Positions 12,986 to 24,415 of a DNA stretch of 64,000 nucleotides are shown here, in pieces (position 1 is the stretch's first letter; the number at the start of each line of letters is the position of its first letter). Source of the DNA: Scytalidium lignicola. Lineage: Eukaryota > Ascomycota > Leotiomycetes. Under the pieces are notes generated by a model. The model did no database searches. It saw only the letters and a list, made by a program, of their open reading frames with translations, and was not told the DNA's origin. A program made the translations under genes and the position numbers. Location of the stretch: the NCBI GenBank assembly GCA_002812745.2, contig NCSJ02000037.1:124001-188000 (forward strand). Direction: 5' to 3'.

Positions 12986-15900
12986 GATGGGCAATTGGTG
13001 TGTTACGACAGCCTTTCCGAGGGGTTCAATTGAGGTCGAGGGAGCTTTGGAGGTTGCATGTCGTCGGCTTCCGATGCTAGAGGAACAAGCGAGCCAATCA
13101 TGAGAGAGGCAATGAAGACATCCGAGATTTCTCTGCCTGCGAACCACTGAGTTTCTACAATATGATACGGCTTTCGTCTTTATCGGACTTTATGAGTTAA
13201 AACCAAACCATTGAAGCTATTAATTATCGTGTCTGTTAACTTTCAAGCTAAGTAATAAATTTCTTTGTTTTTTTATTTTGTTTACCGTGAGCTCCATGGT
13301 CTTGGAGGATAATCTTCTCCTGTCCTGCAATGTACCGTTTAGGATTCAAAACCTGCCAGCTAATTTTGAATCACTGCTACTTTGTTCTATCACTTATTAC
13401 ATCCTTTTCTTTGGATTTATTTCCAAGTAAAAGAACCGTGGAGCCAAGTTTTCATGGATGTCTTAAATCCACAGTCAACTATCCTCAGGTGTTTAAAAAG
13501 GTCTTTTTTTCTTCAGCCTATGTCAGTTTCCGAGCTGGTTTCTAACTAAGAAGTTCATATCATGGTCGTAAATGCCTGGTTTCAGCCAACTACGTTTCAT
13601 AATGTATGAGCTCGCGTGTTACCAGGATTGAGTCCTGATCTGCAAAACCCCTAATCTACAAGTTTGTGGCTACCAATCCGGGTTATTTCCAATATACCGG
13701 CTGAGCACACCAACAATGCGATCCCTACCTTGGAATTCTCTGGAGTTGTTAACTCAATGCACCTATCGACCTAGGGGCATTATTTCCCTGAATTTCATCT
13801 CCATGGTATTTGATACCCAGCGCAGCTTCATAATTCAATAAACCATCAAAGTCTCTGTCGTTCATCAAGACGGCGCTAAAGGCTGCAAGGTATACATTTT
13901 GATTTTGTATTCTTATCACAGCCACGAAAATCATCAAATATGTTCAGATAATATCAGCTCATATTGACACAAGGGCATTTGAATGAAATTTCCTCGTAGT
14001 GCAGAATCAATGCTACTCTTGATATTGAAAGAATAACCGGCATTACTGATCCTGGTGGCTTGAAAGCTGAACTGATTTTGCATGGAATTCTCATCATTGT
14101 GGAGGCCTGAGAGAAAAATCTGGAAGCTATCGTAGAGATAGAAGCTGTTTCTTGGATAGACCCTGTGCTGAAAATCTTTTTTGTAAGATTCGCAATACAA
14201 GAAGTGATACAAGGAGTAACTACAGTAAAAATATTGCCCAGAGATAAGAGACCCCGGTATAGAATTTTCCGTTGTACCATCCAATACTAGTCAATTCTTC
14301 TGGGGAGATTATTTACTGTAATAATGCCCACCGTCCATGTTAAAGTATCCGTTTTGGCGTTAATTCGGGTGTCACTGCAGACTCGTTTCTGAAGTTTGAG
14401 ATATCGACAAAANGTGCTGCTGGACGGCAGTTGACTCTTGTCATCGCTGGAGGTATTAGCGAAAGATCCCTTTTCACTTGAGCAGGTAATGACACGAAGT
14501 CATTGCAAATCAGACCATTGATAACTTCCTCGCCACGTCCACATTCTCCCCATCGATATCGTTGATAGGTTCGGAAGTGTGACTTTTGACAGCTACGCAG
14601 CCAAGAAGTCAATATTATGCTCCTGCCTAATTCATTTTAACGAGGTTTGGCACAAGGAATTGGCTGACCACTAATGCATGACAACTTCTGCCACAAAAGC
14701 ACAAAAGACGCACCCCGCCGCAACAAACATATGAGGCTGGATGGCTGACCATAGGAGGTCTGCGAACGTGGGGCAGTCTGCGCCGTCAAGAACTAGCTCC
14801 CAACTACTACTCTTGATCTCCTTCTCTGAAGGCTCTTTGGTCTTTGCCCTTTGGTCTAGGTTCGGTCCGGACTGTTACGGCGACTTTCAAATGAAGCTAT
14901 AACGGCATGAGAATACAGTGGCTGAGAATAACTTTGTGGGGTTTGGTGGGGCTTTCATCGCCAGGCGCAATGGATGTGGATGAAGATTCTATCGGACAAC
15001 TGGAGACAGATGTCGGGTCGAGGCACAGCTTCACTGACGAGATGGGTCACATATGAAATGGTCAAGGGCGTCTTCTGTCAATGAAGGAATGGTATCTCGA
15101 GAATCACGAGGTAAGTCAAGTTTTTTGGTTATCCTACTACACTTATCCAAGGTGTGTCTTGGAGCGTTTGAATTTTTTTGTTGATGAAGACTTTCATCTT
15201 CTTACCTCACTGTCAGCCCTCTTTTCATCTGCATTCTGTTTTTGGCCTTCATTTCAGAACTTCTATTCTCGAAGTCTAGAGTTTTCTAGCAATACTGCTT
15301 TGGGTGTGATGCGCGCTTCGCACGGAAGTTTCTTTCTTTTGTACGACTGTTATTGTGGCGTTTTGTGGCGTGGATCACAACCCATCAACTCCTCATCAAC
15401 GGTAGCTTCTACCCGGTTATTACTGTACCACCTACCCAGCATGTCCAGCGACCGAAGATGTGATTTGCCATACTCGGCTGAATTCATAAAGATATCTCAC
15501 TTGCTTACTTTGCAAGCTGCCCACCCCGTATCTATGAGACACCAATAGAGCTGCAATGCACTGCAATTATTGTGCCTATCTCTGCTCTCCAGGGTGCGGG
15601 GCAGCGTCTTGGGTGTTACGCTCACTTTCTTTGAGGAGATAATGTCTAGGAAGTCCAAGATATATGAGTTCCTATCATTGGATGAAACTAGCTCTAGAAC
15701 TTCGAGTCCAAGGATTCGGGGTCGTCGGTTGATGCTGGATAATGAAGCTATTCCCTTTTTATTGCTCAACGTGCGTGGTTACACAGCACCCCAACGAATG
15801 TAAGGTCCGGTTGTACTTGAAGGTTTGGGAGCCCAATTATCCCCTGGCGATGGAGGAACTTCCTGGTTCAAGCATATAATGAAGAGGCTCTTCCCATCCC

Positions 15901-16014
15901 CGCTGAATCAGGAAACTCCTTTATTCCAGAACCAAGGAGCTCGAATCTTTAATTCAAAAGCTAGGGAAGTCATCTTAAGCTTCAAACTGACAAGCTTCAA
16001 ACTTACCAACAAAT
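12986..16014. other. 3-kb region without recognisable genes
   Basis: Several open frames of 60-155 codons on both strands (for example 13934-14284 minus, 15081-15548 plus) show no motif, no convincing intron structure and no repeat. The part from 15900 is the promoter of the following transporter. It could hide a lineage-specific gene or decayed sequence; I cannot tell which. Confidence 0.4.
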
Positions 16015-18339
16015 ATGGCGGACGCCAAAGAGGTTGGAGATATTGGCGTTGTGTAAGTAGCACGAACGCGTCATTGAAGGCTAGGAGAAGGCATCATTGA
16101 GGCGGACTAACGGCATTGACAACAGGTTGGAGGCCCCAAGAGAAGTTGATACCAACGGCGCGAACGCGGGTACAGCTAAGGAGGTCTCTGGGCGCTCTGC
16201 CCAGAGACATAAGCAATTCATCTTTCAAGATGAAGACACCCGTCAGGTAAAGGTTGCTGCTATGACTACAAATGTCACGGGGGAGTATGTAAACTTATGC
16301 TTCAATTTGTTTAGGAAATTTTACTAATGAATATCTAGAATTGTGAATCCTCTAGCTGGTATTCCCAAGGATCAACTGCTCCAGGATGTTGAAGCATTTG
16401 CTAAGGACAATGACATGACTGAAATCCTACCCGTACTCCGCAAGGGAGCTCTAGTCGCACAAAGCCCTCATCATATTGATGAGATGCATGAACTTGATGA
16501 TGAGGACCGCCGGATCTTGCATGAGGAAGTAACGCATAGGTGGAAGCATCCACGAACGCTATATTTCACCATCATTCTCAACTCAATTGCCGCTGCTATT
16601 CAGGGATGGGATCAGACTGGTAGACTATCATCGTATCATACACTCAAAACTTCCCAGCTGATATTTTATACAGGATCTAACGGCGCTAACCTTACCTTTG
16701 CTATTATTTTGGGTATCAATGATTCAGGGCCAGAGTGTACAGCTGCTGGTACTTGCGCCAGAAATTCTTGGCTTATAGGTTTTATCAATTCCTGTCCTTA
16801 TATCGCTATTGCAGTTTTGTAAGTATTCATTCGCATGAGTTATTCTTCATAATTGATCCTGGATTCTGTTGTTAACCTTGTTTTAGTGTTGCATGGCTAT
16901 CAGATCCAGTCAACGATTACCTAGGTCGGCGCGGTACCATATTTGTTGCCGCCATTTTCAGTTTACTTGCACCTATCGGATCAGCAGTTACCCAGCATTG
17001 GGGCCAGCTAGCAGCGTGTCGTATTCTCTTGGGAATTGGAATGGGATTGAAGGAGGTTACGGTACCAATCTACTCGGCTGAAAACTCCCCTGCAAACATC
17101 CGTGGAGGTCTCGTCATGTCATGGCAGGTTTGGACTGCATTTGGAATTTTTATAGGAACATGCGCTAACCTCGTTTTTGTTCATACTGGAAGAATTGCGT
17201 GGCGATTGCAGCTTGGCTCAGCCTTCGTGCCTGCAATTCCCCTTCTACTTGGAATATGGTTCTGCCCAGAGTCTCCGAGATGGCTTTTGAAGAAGAAGAA
17301 AGTTGCCAAAGCCTATAGTTCCCTCTTAAAGTTGAGAAACACCCCCATTCAAGCTGCTAGGGATCTATATGCTATCCAAGCTCAACTCGATTACGAGGAC
17401 CTGCTCTTGGATCAGGCAGGGCTTGCCAAAAATAGTAACTACTTTACGAGGTTCCTCGAAATTTTCACCATTCCCCGACTACGGCGAGCTACGCAAGCTT
17501 CTGGCATTGTTATGATTGCCCAACAGATGTGTGGAAGTAAGTCTGATTCCCCATTTTATTGATTGATAAGACGGTTCTAATATAATTTAGTTAATATCAT
17601 TTCCTTCTATTCCTCTACTATCTTCTCTGAAGCCGGAGCTACCAATATTGGTGCACTTCTCGCATCCTTTGGGTTTGGGTTAGTCAACTTCGTCTTTGCC
17701 TGGCCAGCTGTTTGGACAATCGACACTTTCGGGCGTCGAGGTCTGCTCATTTTTACATTCCCGCAGATGTTCTGGACCCTTCTAGCGGCTGGCATGTGCT
17801 TTTATATTCCTGAAAGCTCCAATGCTCACCTAGGCATGGTTGCCTTCTTCATCTACCTCTTTGACGCTTTTTACTCTCCTGGAGAAGGCCCTGTTCCCTT
17901 TACCTATTCTGCTGAAGTTTTCCCTCTCACCCACAGAGAAGTGGGTATGTCATGGGCAGTCGCAACGAATAACTTCTGGGCTTCTATCTTGTCCCTTACC
18001 TTCCCTCGTATGCTCAAGGCATTAACTCCACAGGGTGCCTTTGGGTTCTACGCTGGCTTAAATATCCTCGCTCTCATTATAATCTTTCTCTTCCTTCCCG
18101 AGACCAAGCAGCGCACTTTGGAAGAATTGGACTACGTCTTTGCTGTCCCAACGAGGACTCACGCGAAGTATCAACTTACAAAAGTGTTGCCGTGGTGGTT
18201 TAAACGATGGGTGCTCTTTAGAAAGGATGCTGTTTGCCCTGATTTGTATAAGTTCGGGGAGGAGACTTGGAATGATTCTTCTGAAGAATTTAAGGGGGAA
18301 ACTGCGATAAGCGAGCTGAAGGGAGATTTGGCTGCTTAA
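16015..18339 (+). CDS. MFS sugar/polyol:H+ symporter, long N-terminus
   Basis: Six exons (16015-16052, 16126-16284, 16339-16619, 16674-16818, 16887-17536, 17591-18339) give 673 aa. The first ~160 aa are a hydrophilic cytosolic extension, longer than in most sugar porters, with acidic [16 protein letters not shown] and a motif [19 protein letters not shown] common in this fungal group. Membrane-domain motifs: LGRRGT in the loop after TM2, [43 protein letters not shown] spanning the last splice, [15 protein letters not shown], and [12 protein letters not shown]. These are classic for the sugar porter family. The group is often annotated as myo-inositol, polyol or hexose transporters; the substrate cannot be assigned. 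All intron phases are consistent and no frame defect is seen. Confidence 0.9.
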
Positions 18340-19183
18340 AACAATTCCTTGACAATTAAATGATCATAGCAGACGGTGGACACCTGAATGGGATGTCTCT
18401 TGATATTTATTTCTTAGGAGGCGATGTGGAATGCGTTAATGCTCTTCTTTTCAATGTGTGTTTTATTCCCCGACCTGCTGGTTAGTTTGACCTGCCTCAC
18501 AGTATGTTTTAGCTCGAATCAAGAATGATACCAATGTTGTAGTGTACATAATCTGTAATCTACAAGCTTTATGTTCTCTTAAGCCATATGTTTTTGCAGT
18601 TTCTAATTAAAGGTCGTACGCTAAGGAGATTTCAATTACGCTGGAGATTTTTATGGAACCTTAGTTCACGGAAATTTATCTTTGCTTAACTATTGTGGAA
18701 ACTAATAATGACCTCCCAGCGTGTTTCCAAGGAGTTGCAAGATTGATATCGCTCAGTTTATGGATATATTACCGATTTTCATATGCAGAAGAATTTTGAT
18801 GGGGTATTACTATGCAGATAATGTATTAATTCCGTCTGGTCCGGATAACTGAGCTCAGAGTATACGCTTGATTATTAGTTGGCTGGGCTATGTCTTTCCC
18901 AGAACTGTAACAACACGCATTCATTTGAGCTTATCATGAAGCAATAGTGGTGTAGGTTTCATACGAGGCAACATTTGTGTTTAGCCCAAAGCTCAGTTCC
19001 ACTTTTATAACTGGAATCCTTTCTTATTTGTGGATTACCAAATTTTGTGGTTATTTTTCTCATGGTTTTAAGGTATATATCCTTGTTAGAACGGAACATT
19101 GTTTAGTTATTAAATATCACAGTTTCAACCTAGCCACGGATCATACTACTAGTCTTAGCACTGAGTTCTGTTCTGGATTGACC
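18340..19183. other. Intergenic region between convergent genes
   Basis: AT-rich 3' flanks of the transporter and the YaaH-family gene. No coding signal or repeat was recognised. Confidence 0.6.
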
Positions 19184-20275
19184 TTAATCATCCTTTTCCA
19201 TGTTTGCTAAGCCCCTATTCGGCCACAAATGAGAGAGATCTCCCACTGGCAACGAGAACATACGCATCTCAGCTGACATCATGACGACCGTCATGTACCA
19301 GCCTAACATTGCTACTATAAAATAGATACTACCACCAGCCTATTATAGGATCAGCCTCATTTCTTACGCCATACACAAACCGGTTAGTTTCATCAAGAAC
19401 CTACCTTCTGCAAATGCGAAGCCTGTGAATAGTCCCCAGTGCTAACCTTCCAATACGCACCTCCAAGTAAGAAGCTGCCGGTGGTCGCAAACATCATAAT
19501 CAACGCGAAAACTACGTTCGTCTTCAATGTGAAGATGAAGATCGTGAAAAGCCAGAACCCCCAAACCATAAGATACATCGCAACCGCGGCGTTGAATCCG
19601 GTCGACGCAGCGCCTTCAGCAGCACTACCTGTAGCCGAATATGCCTGTTGGATCTGTAAGGTCGGAGTCTCCAGCATACCGAAAGAGAGCCAGAAGACGG
19701 CGAACATGCCCATAATCATCATGGAGAGGAAGTTTCCCATGACCCATTCGAAGATAGTTGCGAGGACGAGGAGGACGGGACCAGTGAAGTAGAAGATACC
19801 ACTGTGGAATTTTACACAGTTGTGTCAGAGACCTTTGTGATTGTTTATGGAAATATGGAAGAAAATGATAGTTTTAGCAGGTGCACTTACAGAGCTCCTA
19901 CAAGCTGTGTGTTTCCACCCCACCCCACCGTGATACCGGCAAATGTTGTGGCAGCAATGACAAAGCTTTTGAAAAGCAACGATATTAGCTATATTTTATT
20001 TCGATATTAATGAGCAAGTTTGCATACCCCATCAGGCCCAAAGGCGTAGGATTAGAAAACCTTGTCCTAAAATCTCCAACAGCAGCGACCTTGGGAGTGA
20101 GGTAAAGCTGCGATCAATCAGTTTTTGTTGATATGTATGAGAAGAAAAATTTGAGGACCTTCTCGAAGAGTTCTGGAGAGATAGTCACGGCCCCTGCTGA
20201 CTTGATCTGGCTTAGTTGAGCCTCAATATCACTCTCAGTCATTCTCCTTGGGGGTGTCCCGTTTGTCTCAGCCAT
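19184..20275 (-). CDS. GPR1/FUN34/YaaH family membrane protein (acetate/ammonium transporter-like)
   Basis: Five minus-strand exons (20275-20159, 20107-20028, 19965-19891, 19801-19405, 19339-19184) give 274 aa. The family (yeast Ady2/Ato, Yarrowia Gpr1, Aspergillus AcpA) forms six-TM plasma-membrane channels or transporters for acetate and possibly ammonium. The start is MAETNGTPPRRMTESD, then a hydrophilic N-terminus and the family signature NPTPLGLMG before TM1. Next are GWGGNTQLVGALGIFYF, EWVMGN, FWLSFGMLETPT and the C-terminal GWYMTVVMMSAEM followed by LPVGDLSHLWP. The last exon lies outside the obvious long frame and was placed by splice sites and family C-terminus. ATG 20275 is the first true ATG. 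The sequence differs from the Ady2 core motifs, so it belongs to a divergent branch; substrate unknown. Confidence 0.87.
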
Positions 20276-21381
20276 TGTGAATGCTGTAGAATGACTAATA
20301 TTCAAAAACCCTTTTTGGGAATGTTGTCAACGAAGGACTGAAGACACTGTTTTCGGTGGTTCACGGTGGTTCACGAGAAACTCGGGGGGTTCGAGAGAAG
20401 CATATATTTATGAGAGAAAGCCGTTCTGGAGAGCCTCGGCACCAAAAGTATTGCGAGTCTGCTGATAGGGCCATATCAATATTCCTCTTTCGTCGACCAT
20501 GCACAACTCACGATTGAAACTCAAGCCTCGCGAAGATTCATCGAAAGGGGNCCCCACATAAAACCTAAGGCCAGATGCGACAGGCTTCCCCGCAGCTTCC
20601 CTTCCCCCGCAAACCTCGGATGACCCTACCCTTGATCAAAGCTCCTACTGTAAAAATGCCAACGACGATTTCTAATTCGATGATCCACCTTGGAAGTTCA
20701 GCGTTTCTTATGTTGTTCTTCAAGTCTAAGCCCCACAGGTCCTTCCTGATATAGCTAGGGGATCTAGATTTCGGTTTTTGTCGTGCCTTCGTGTTTGCCC
20801 TCATCTCATATATCGATCTCCTTTGGCTGAAACCTAGGTGAAGAGCAATCTATCGATTTTGGTAGTAATCGGTTAGTGATTGGTTTCCTCCATGACATAG
20901 TTATGTGCTATGCTGTATTTCAGTATCTTGTGCGCATAGAAGAAGGCCTGGAAAGAGAAGTCCTCCTTAGATGGTCAGAGAGCCCGGCTAGCCATATATG
21001 AATATGAGGTAAATCTTTTTTTGGATGATTGTGCTATTGGTGTCGGTGCGCGGGTAAGAGTTGGCTAAGATAAGGTCAGACCATCGAGTGCTTCCCAAAG
21101 ATGAGACGATAACCTAGAGGGGACCGCCAATCACCAGAAAGCCTACGTCAATTTCGCCTTCTGGGAAGCCTGCTTGGTTCTTCGGTGAGGAGTCTCCTCT
21201 TCTGTCGATGCTGTTGCTTAAGCAGCATACGAAAAGTTTTAATTTCTGTTCCTCCTCTTCTTTTCTCACTATCATTTATTATCTCCTCCAGGATACCTTC
21301 CTCGCTTTGGAGATACTGTTTATGGCTCGGCTTTACTCCTGTCACCACATCACCCGATCTCTTGTCTAAACACCAGTTGAC
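20276..21381. other. Intergenic region
   Basis: Promoter of the YaaH-family gene and spacer before the opsin-related pseudogene, with an N at 20551. No supported gene. Confidence 0.5.
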
Positions 21382-22402
21382 ATGACTCAGAACCCAGTTG
21401 GGGGGCTCTTGGAAAGCAAGACCTCGCTCCTTCCTACACCAACACCAGCGCCGCCTCCCACTCCCTTGGTTAGTGCCTCCTATCATTAGGTTAATGTCAA
21501 GCAAGAACGATCGCTAACTGATTCAGCCAACTCCTAATGCCTTTGAGAAGATCCATCAAGATAGAATCATAACGCTATGAGTATATGACGGATACTCATC
21601 TTCTGCTTTGTTGACGTATGCCCGTTCACTAATCTTGACAAGGTGACTTTCGCTGTCATGGTTGTCTTCACCCTCATCTTTGTATTCCTGGCCTGGAGAA
21701 CTCTAGTGGTATGCCATCTTATTTTCCAAAGTGTCGAGCTGTCCGTCTCTTGACAATGCGACCATAGGAAAAAAAACGTCTATTTCACATCCTTGTAGCT
21801 TTTATGTCCGTCTTCATGACCATTTCCTACTTCGCCATGGCAACTGGCGACGGGAGCACCTACATACACTCTAGACATGCAAAGCACTGCAAACCTAGAG
21901 GTGGAGTTGTGAAAGAGCACATCTTCCGTCAAGTCTTCTGGGCGCACTACGTGCAATGGGCTCTAACGACTCCGCTTTTAATCCTTAACCTCGCCTTCCT
22001 TGCCGGCCTCAACGGAGCCAGCATACTCGTGGCCATTTTTCTAACATCTCCATGATCCTGCTCGGCCTCTTTAGCGCTTTTGCCCGCCGTGCTGTCCCAA
22101 AGTGGGTCTACTTTGCCATGACAATCATCGCCTACCTCGTCATCCTCTACCAGTTGGTCTTACCCGCCCACCGCGCTGTCCTTACACGTGATAGTACGAC
22201 AATCAAAATCTACGTCTCTCTTGGCATCTTTGCCTTTATCCTTTGGACCCTATATCCTATTCTTTGGGCTCTAGGTGATAGGACCGGTAAGTGGGGTGTT
22301 GATATTGGCGTCATTGCATTTGCAGTACTAGACATACTAGCCGTGTCTGTATTTGGGCTTTGGTTGATCCTGGGTAATATTTTGAAACGATTACATGTTT
22401 AA
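21382..22402 (+). pseudogene. Broken opsin-related (microbial rhodopsin fold) gene
   Basis: Exons about 21382-21468, 21527-21580, 21643-21708 and 21768-22402 encode a seven-TM protein of the fungal rhodopsin/opsin-related family: Pro-rich N-terminus, SYFAMATGDG, FRQVFWAHYVQWALTTPLL, LAFLAGLNGAS, a segment ending FILWTLYPILWALGD, and VLDILAVSVFG in TM7. Exon 2 ends in an in-frame TGA (21578-21580) where relatives have Trp (TLW). A one-base loss near 22040 (after VAIF) shifts the frame before ISMILLGLF. The retinal-binding Lys of TM7 (normally ILAKGVFG) is Val here, and the TM3 Asp acceptor (YVDWALTTP) is Gln. Even the ancestor was therefore probably a non-photoactive opsin-related protein. The base loss could be a sequencing error; the TGA and substituted residues are harder to explain that way. 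Confidence 0.82.
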
Positions 22403-22414
22403 CTTATAAGCTGA

Positions 22415-23502
22415 TGAAGCTGCAGTTCAGTGGAGATCCTAACAGTGTTATCCTCAGAGGCTCCAGTGCTAGTGCAGCATCTATTGACCTTCATCTCTCT
22501 GTGTATAAGGGTTGCAACGATCATTTATTCTATCCAGTAGTAGTGGAGAACTAGTCCTTTAGAGTTCAATTCATAGTAAAGGGTAGTTAATATCAGTATA
22601 ATGCTCTTGTTGCCAGAACTAGCTGTAATTCAGCTGAAGATACATTAGCTTGTTTATGTAGTCTTACAACACTAGACTTACAGTCAGTAAATATTAACAT
22701 CCTCTTACTAAATGGTAGTGGTAATCTGCTACTTTATATGTACTTGAATGTAGTTAATGAATACTTTATACTAGACTTTACATATAAACTCTATTAGGAA
22801 GGCAAATTCATCAGAGTACTAGTTATATTCGGGTTAGTATTACCTTATTATCAAAGATCAATACTAATGAAGGATAGTGACGACACTAATGGCAGTATTA
22901 TCTTCACTCTGAGAGATATGGATAATGTAACTGCTATGAACTGCTTTCTAAAAGACTAATTTCCTAATCTCGTCCATGTACAACTTACATGGATAGACGA
23001 CTACTACTTAAAAGCTTAATAGTTTGCTAACAGTAGTCTGTACTAGCAAGCTGTTTCCAATGCTTACAGATAGATATGCTATATGTGCCCTGGTCTTTAT
23101 ATCAGCATTGTATACTCTAAAACCTTCGTCCCAAGTTAGAACTACTGCTACAATGTTGAGGACCTTACTAAAGTTGCATCTAGTCTAGGCATTCCTCACA
23201 CAGTCGAAGTTAACGCGATTTGAAGACCGGAGAATGTTAACGGTGCTGCTCCAACATCATATTCCACGTCCCTAAATCGCAATATTATTCCTTTGATGCA
23301 AGGCTACTGGACCAACTTCATTCGGACTCATGATCCAAATATTTATCGACTGCCAAGGAGTCTATTCTGGGAGGTGTGAAACCTAGGGGCCATGGATAGA
23401 ATCAGACTCGAAACGAACACTACAACTATGGAGCTTGTAGATGAAGACACTCGAGTCAGATGTGCTTATTTCGAGAACATTGGAGTAGCACTTCAGCAGT
23501 AG
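22415..23502 (+). pseudogene. Type-B carboxylesterase/lipase relic, C-terminal half
   Basis: Fragments of an alpha/beta-hydrolase of the type-B carboxylesterase family are readable in shifting frames. FSGDPNSVILRGSSASAAS at about 22425 corresponds to the nucleophile elbow (GGDP...GESAGA), with the catalytic Ser context degraded. Near 23280-23350 YWTNFIRTHDPN matches the conserved WTNFARTGDPN-like region. The end MELVDEDTRVRCAYFENIG leads to a natural-looking stop at 23500-23502. Internal stops and frameshifts are numerous, and the first half of the gene is absent, the homology beginning just after the opsin-related stop. It is a dead gene. The family assignment rests on several short motifs in the correct order. 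Confidence 0.72.
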
Positions 23503-23900
23503 CTAAAGGATGCAATCAATCGTTCTGATCGGGGGAACCACTACAGTAGAGCTTATATCTCGTGGTGCATGTAATTTACACATTAACCCAATGTTCAGGG
23601 GGCAAAGGGCTGCTGAATTCAGTAGCCTTGGCCGCTGTTTTATGCGACAATTGTCCTAACCAAAGTATCCACAATTAAGTACAAGTGAAATCCTCTTCCG
23701 CTGAAGACATCCCGTTGAAAATCTACCTCGCGGAGATGAGATAATCTCTCTATACTTTATCGAAAATCCTTCCAAAACTTGTTGTCTCAGATTATCCCAG
23801 TTACGTCAACAAAATACTCTCATTGCCTAAAGTTAGCAACTATCTCATAATAAGATGAATAAACTAGCAGCTTGGTGGTTAATAAAGAGCCAAATTACGT
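23503..23900. other. Spacer between two gene relics
   Basis: AT-rich sequence without coding or repeat signal that I can recognise. Confidence 0.5.
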
Positions 23901-24415
23901 TTATGATCCCCTGTGCCGATATAATCTAACAAAAGCTGGGCTATCATTGTGAAGCAATTCCCTCGGGCTTCCACATTTAACTACCCGGCCCTGATCCAGC
24001 ATCACCACTCGATCAAAATCTAAAATAACTGTTCACGCGATGTGTAACTGCGAGGGTAGTGCAACTGTTGAGTTCCGTACGTAGGAGCGACATTATAAGC
24101 TCTTCAGCGCGAGTATCGACACTGAATTATTAGCATGCTCTTATTAACTGTTGAGAGGGGGGATTATCAAAGTACCTGCTTGTCGCCTCATCTACTACTA
24201 AGACTCTACTTTTCCTCACAAGCATCGCCCTGCCTAGACAGAACAACTGCCTCTGTCCAGCGGACAGGTGACTGCCTCGTATCTCCGCCCTGAGCTCGCC
24301 CATACCCCGGATCTGTACTGTCAGGCTGGTTTTCGCCAGCGCAGCTTGGATTTCGGATTTTGTGGCTTCATTCAGAGGATCTAGGTTGGAGCCGACCATT
24401 CTGTATAACTTATAG
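23901..24415 (-). pseudogene. ABCC-type multidrug transporter relic, last nucleotide-binding domain
   Basis: On the minus strand the end of the second ATPase domain of an ABC transporter is readable: SNLDPLNEATKSEIQAALA, signature SHLSAGQRQLFCLGRAML, Walker B VLVVDEAT, a canonical intron (about 24126-24179 with GCTAAT branch and CAG acceptor), then VDTRAEELIMSLL, the H-loop region LAVTHR and, in a shifted frame, VVMLDQGRVVKCGSP ending at TAA 23901-23903. One inserted base after VTHRVNS breaks the frame. NLDP and SAGQRQLFCLAR are typical of ABCC (MRP/YCF1-like) proteins. The rest of the transporter is missing; upstream sequence switches directly into the regulator gene, with the final codons of that gene lying in this relic. 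Confidence 0.82.

Noticed and set aside
13934..14284. Two overlapping minus-strand frames over 100 codons.
   Set aside because: No motif, no codon-bias argument by eye, and they shadow each other.
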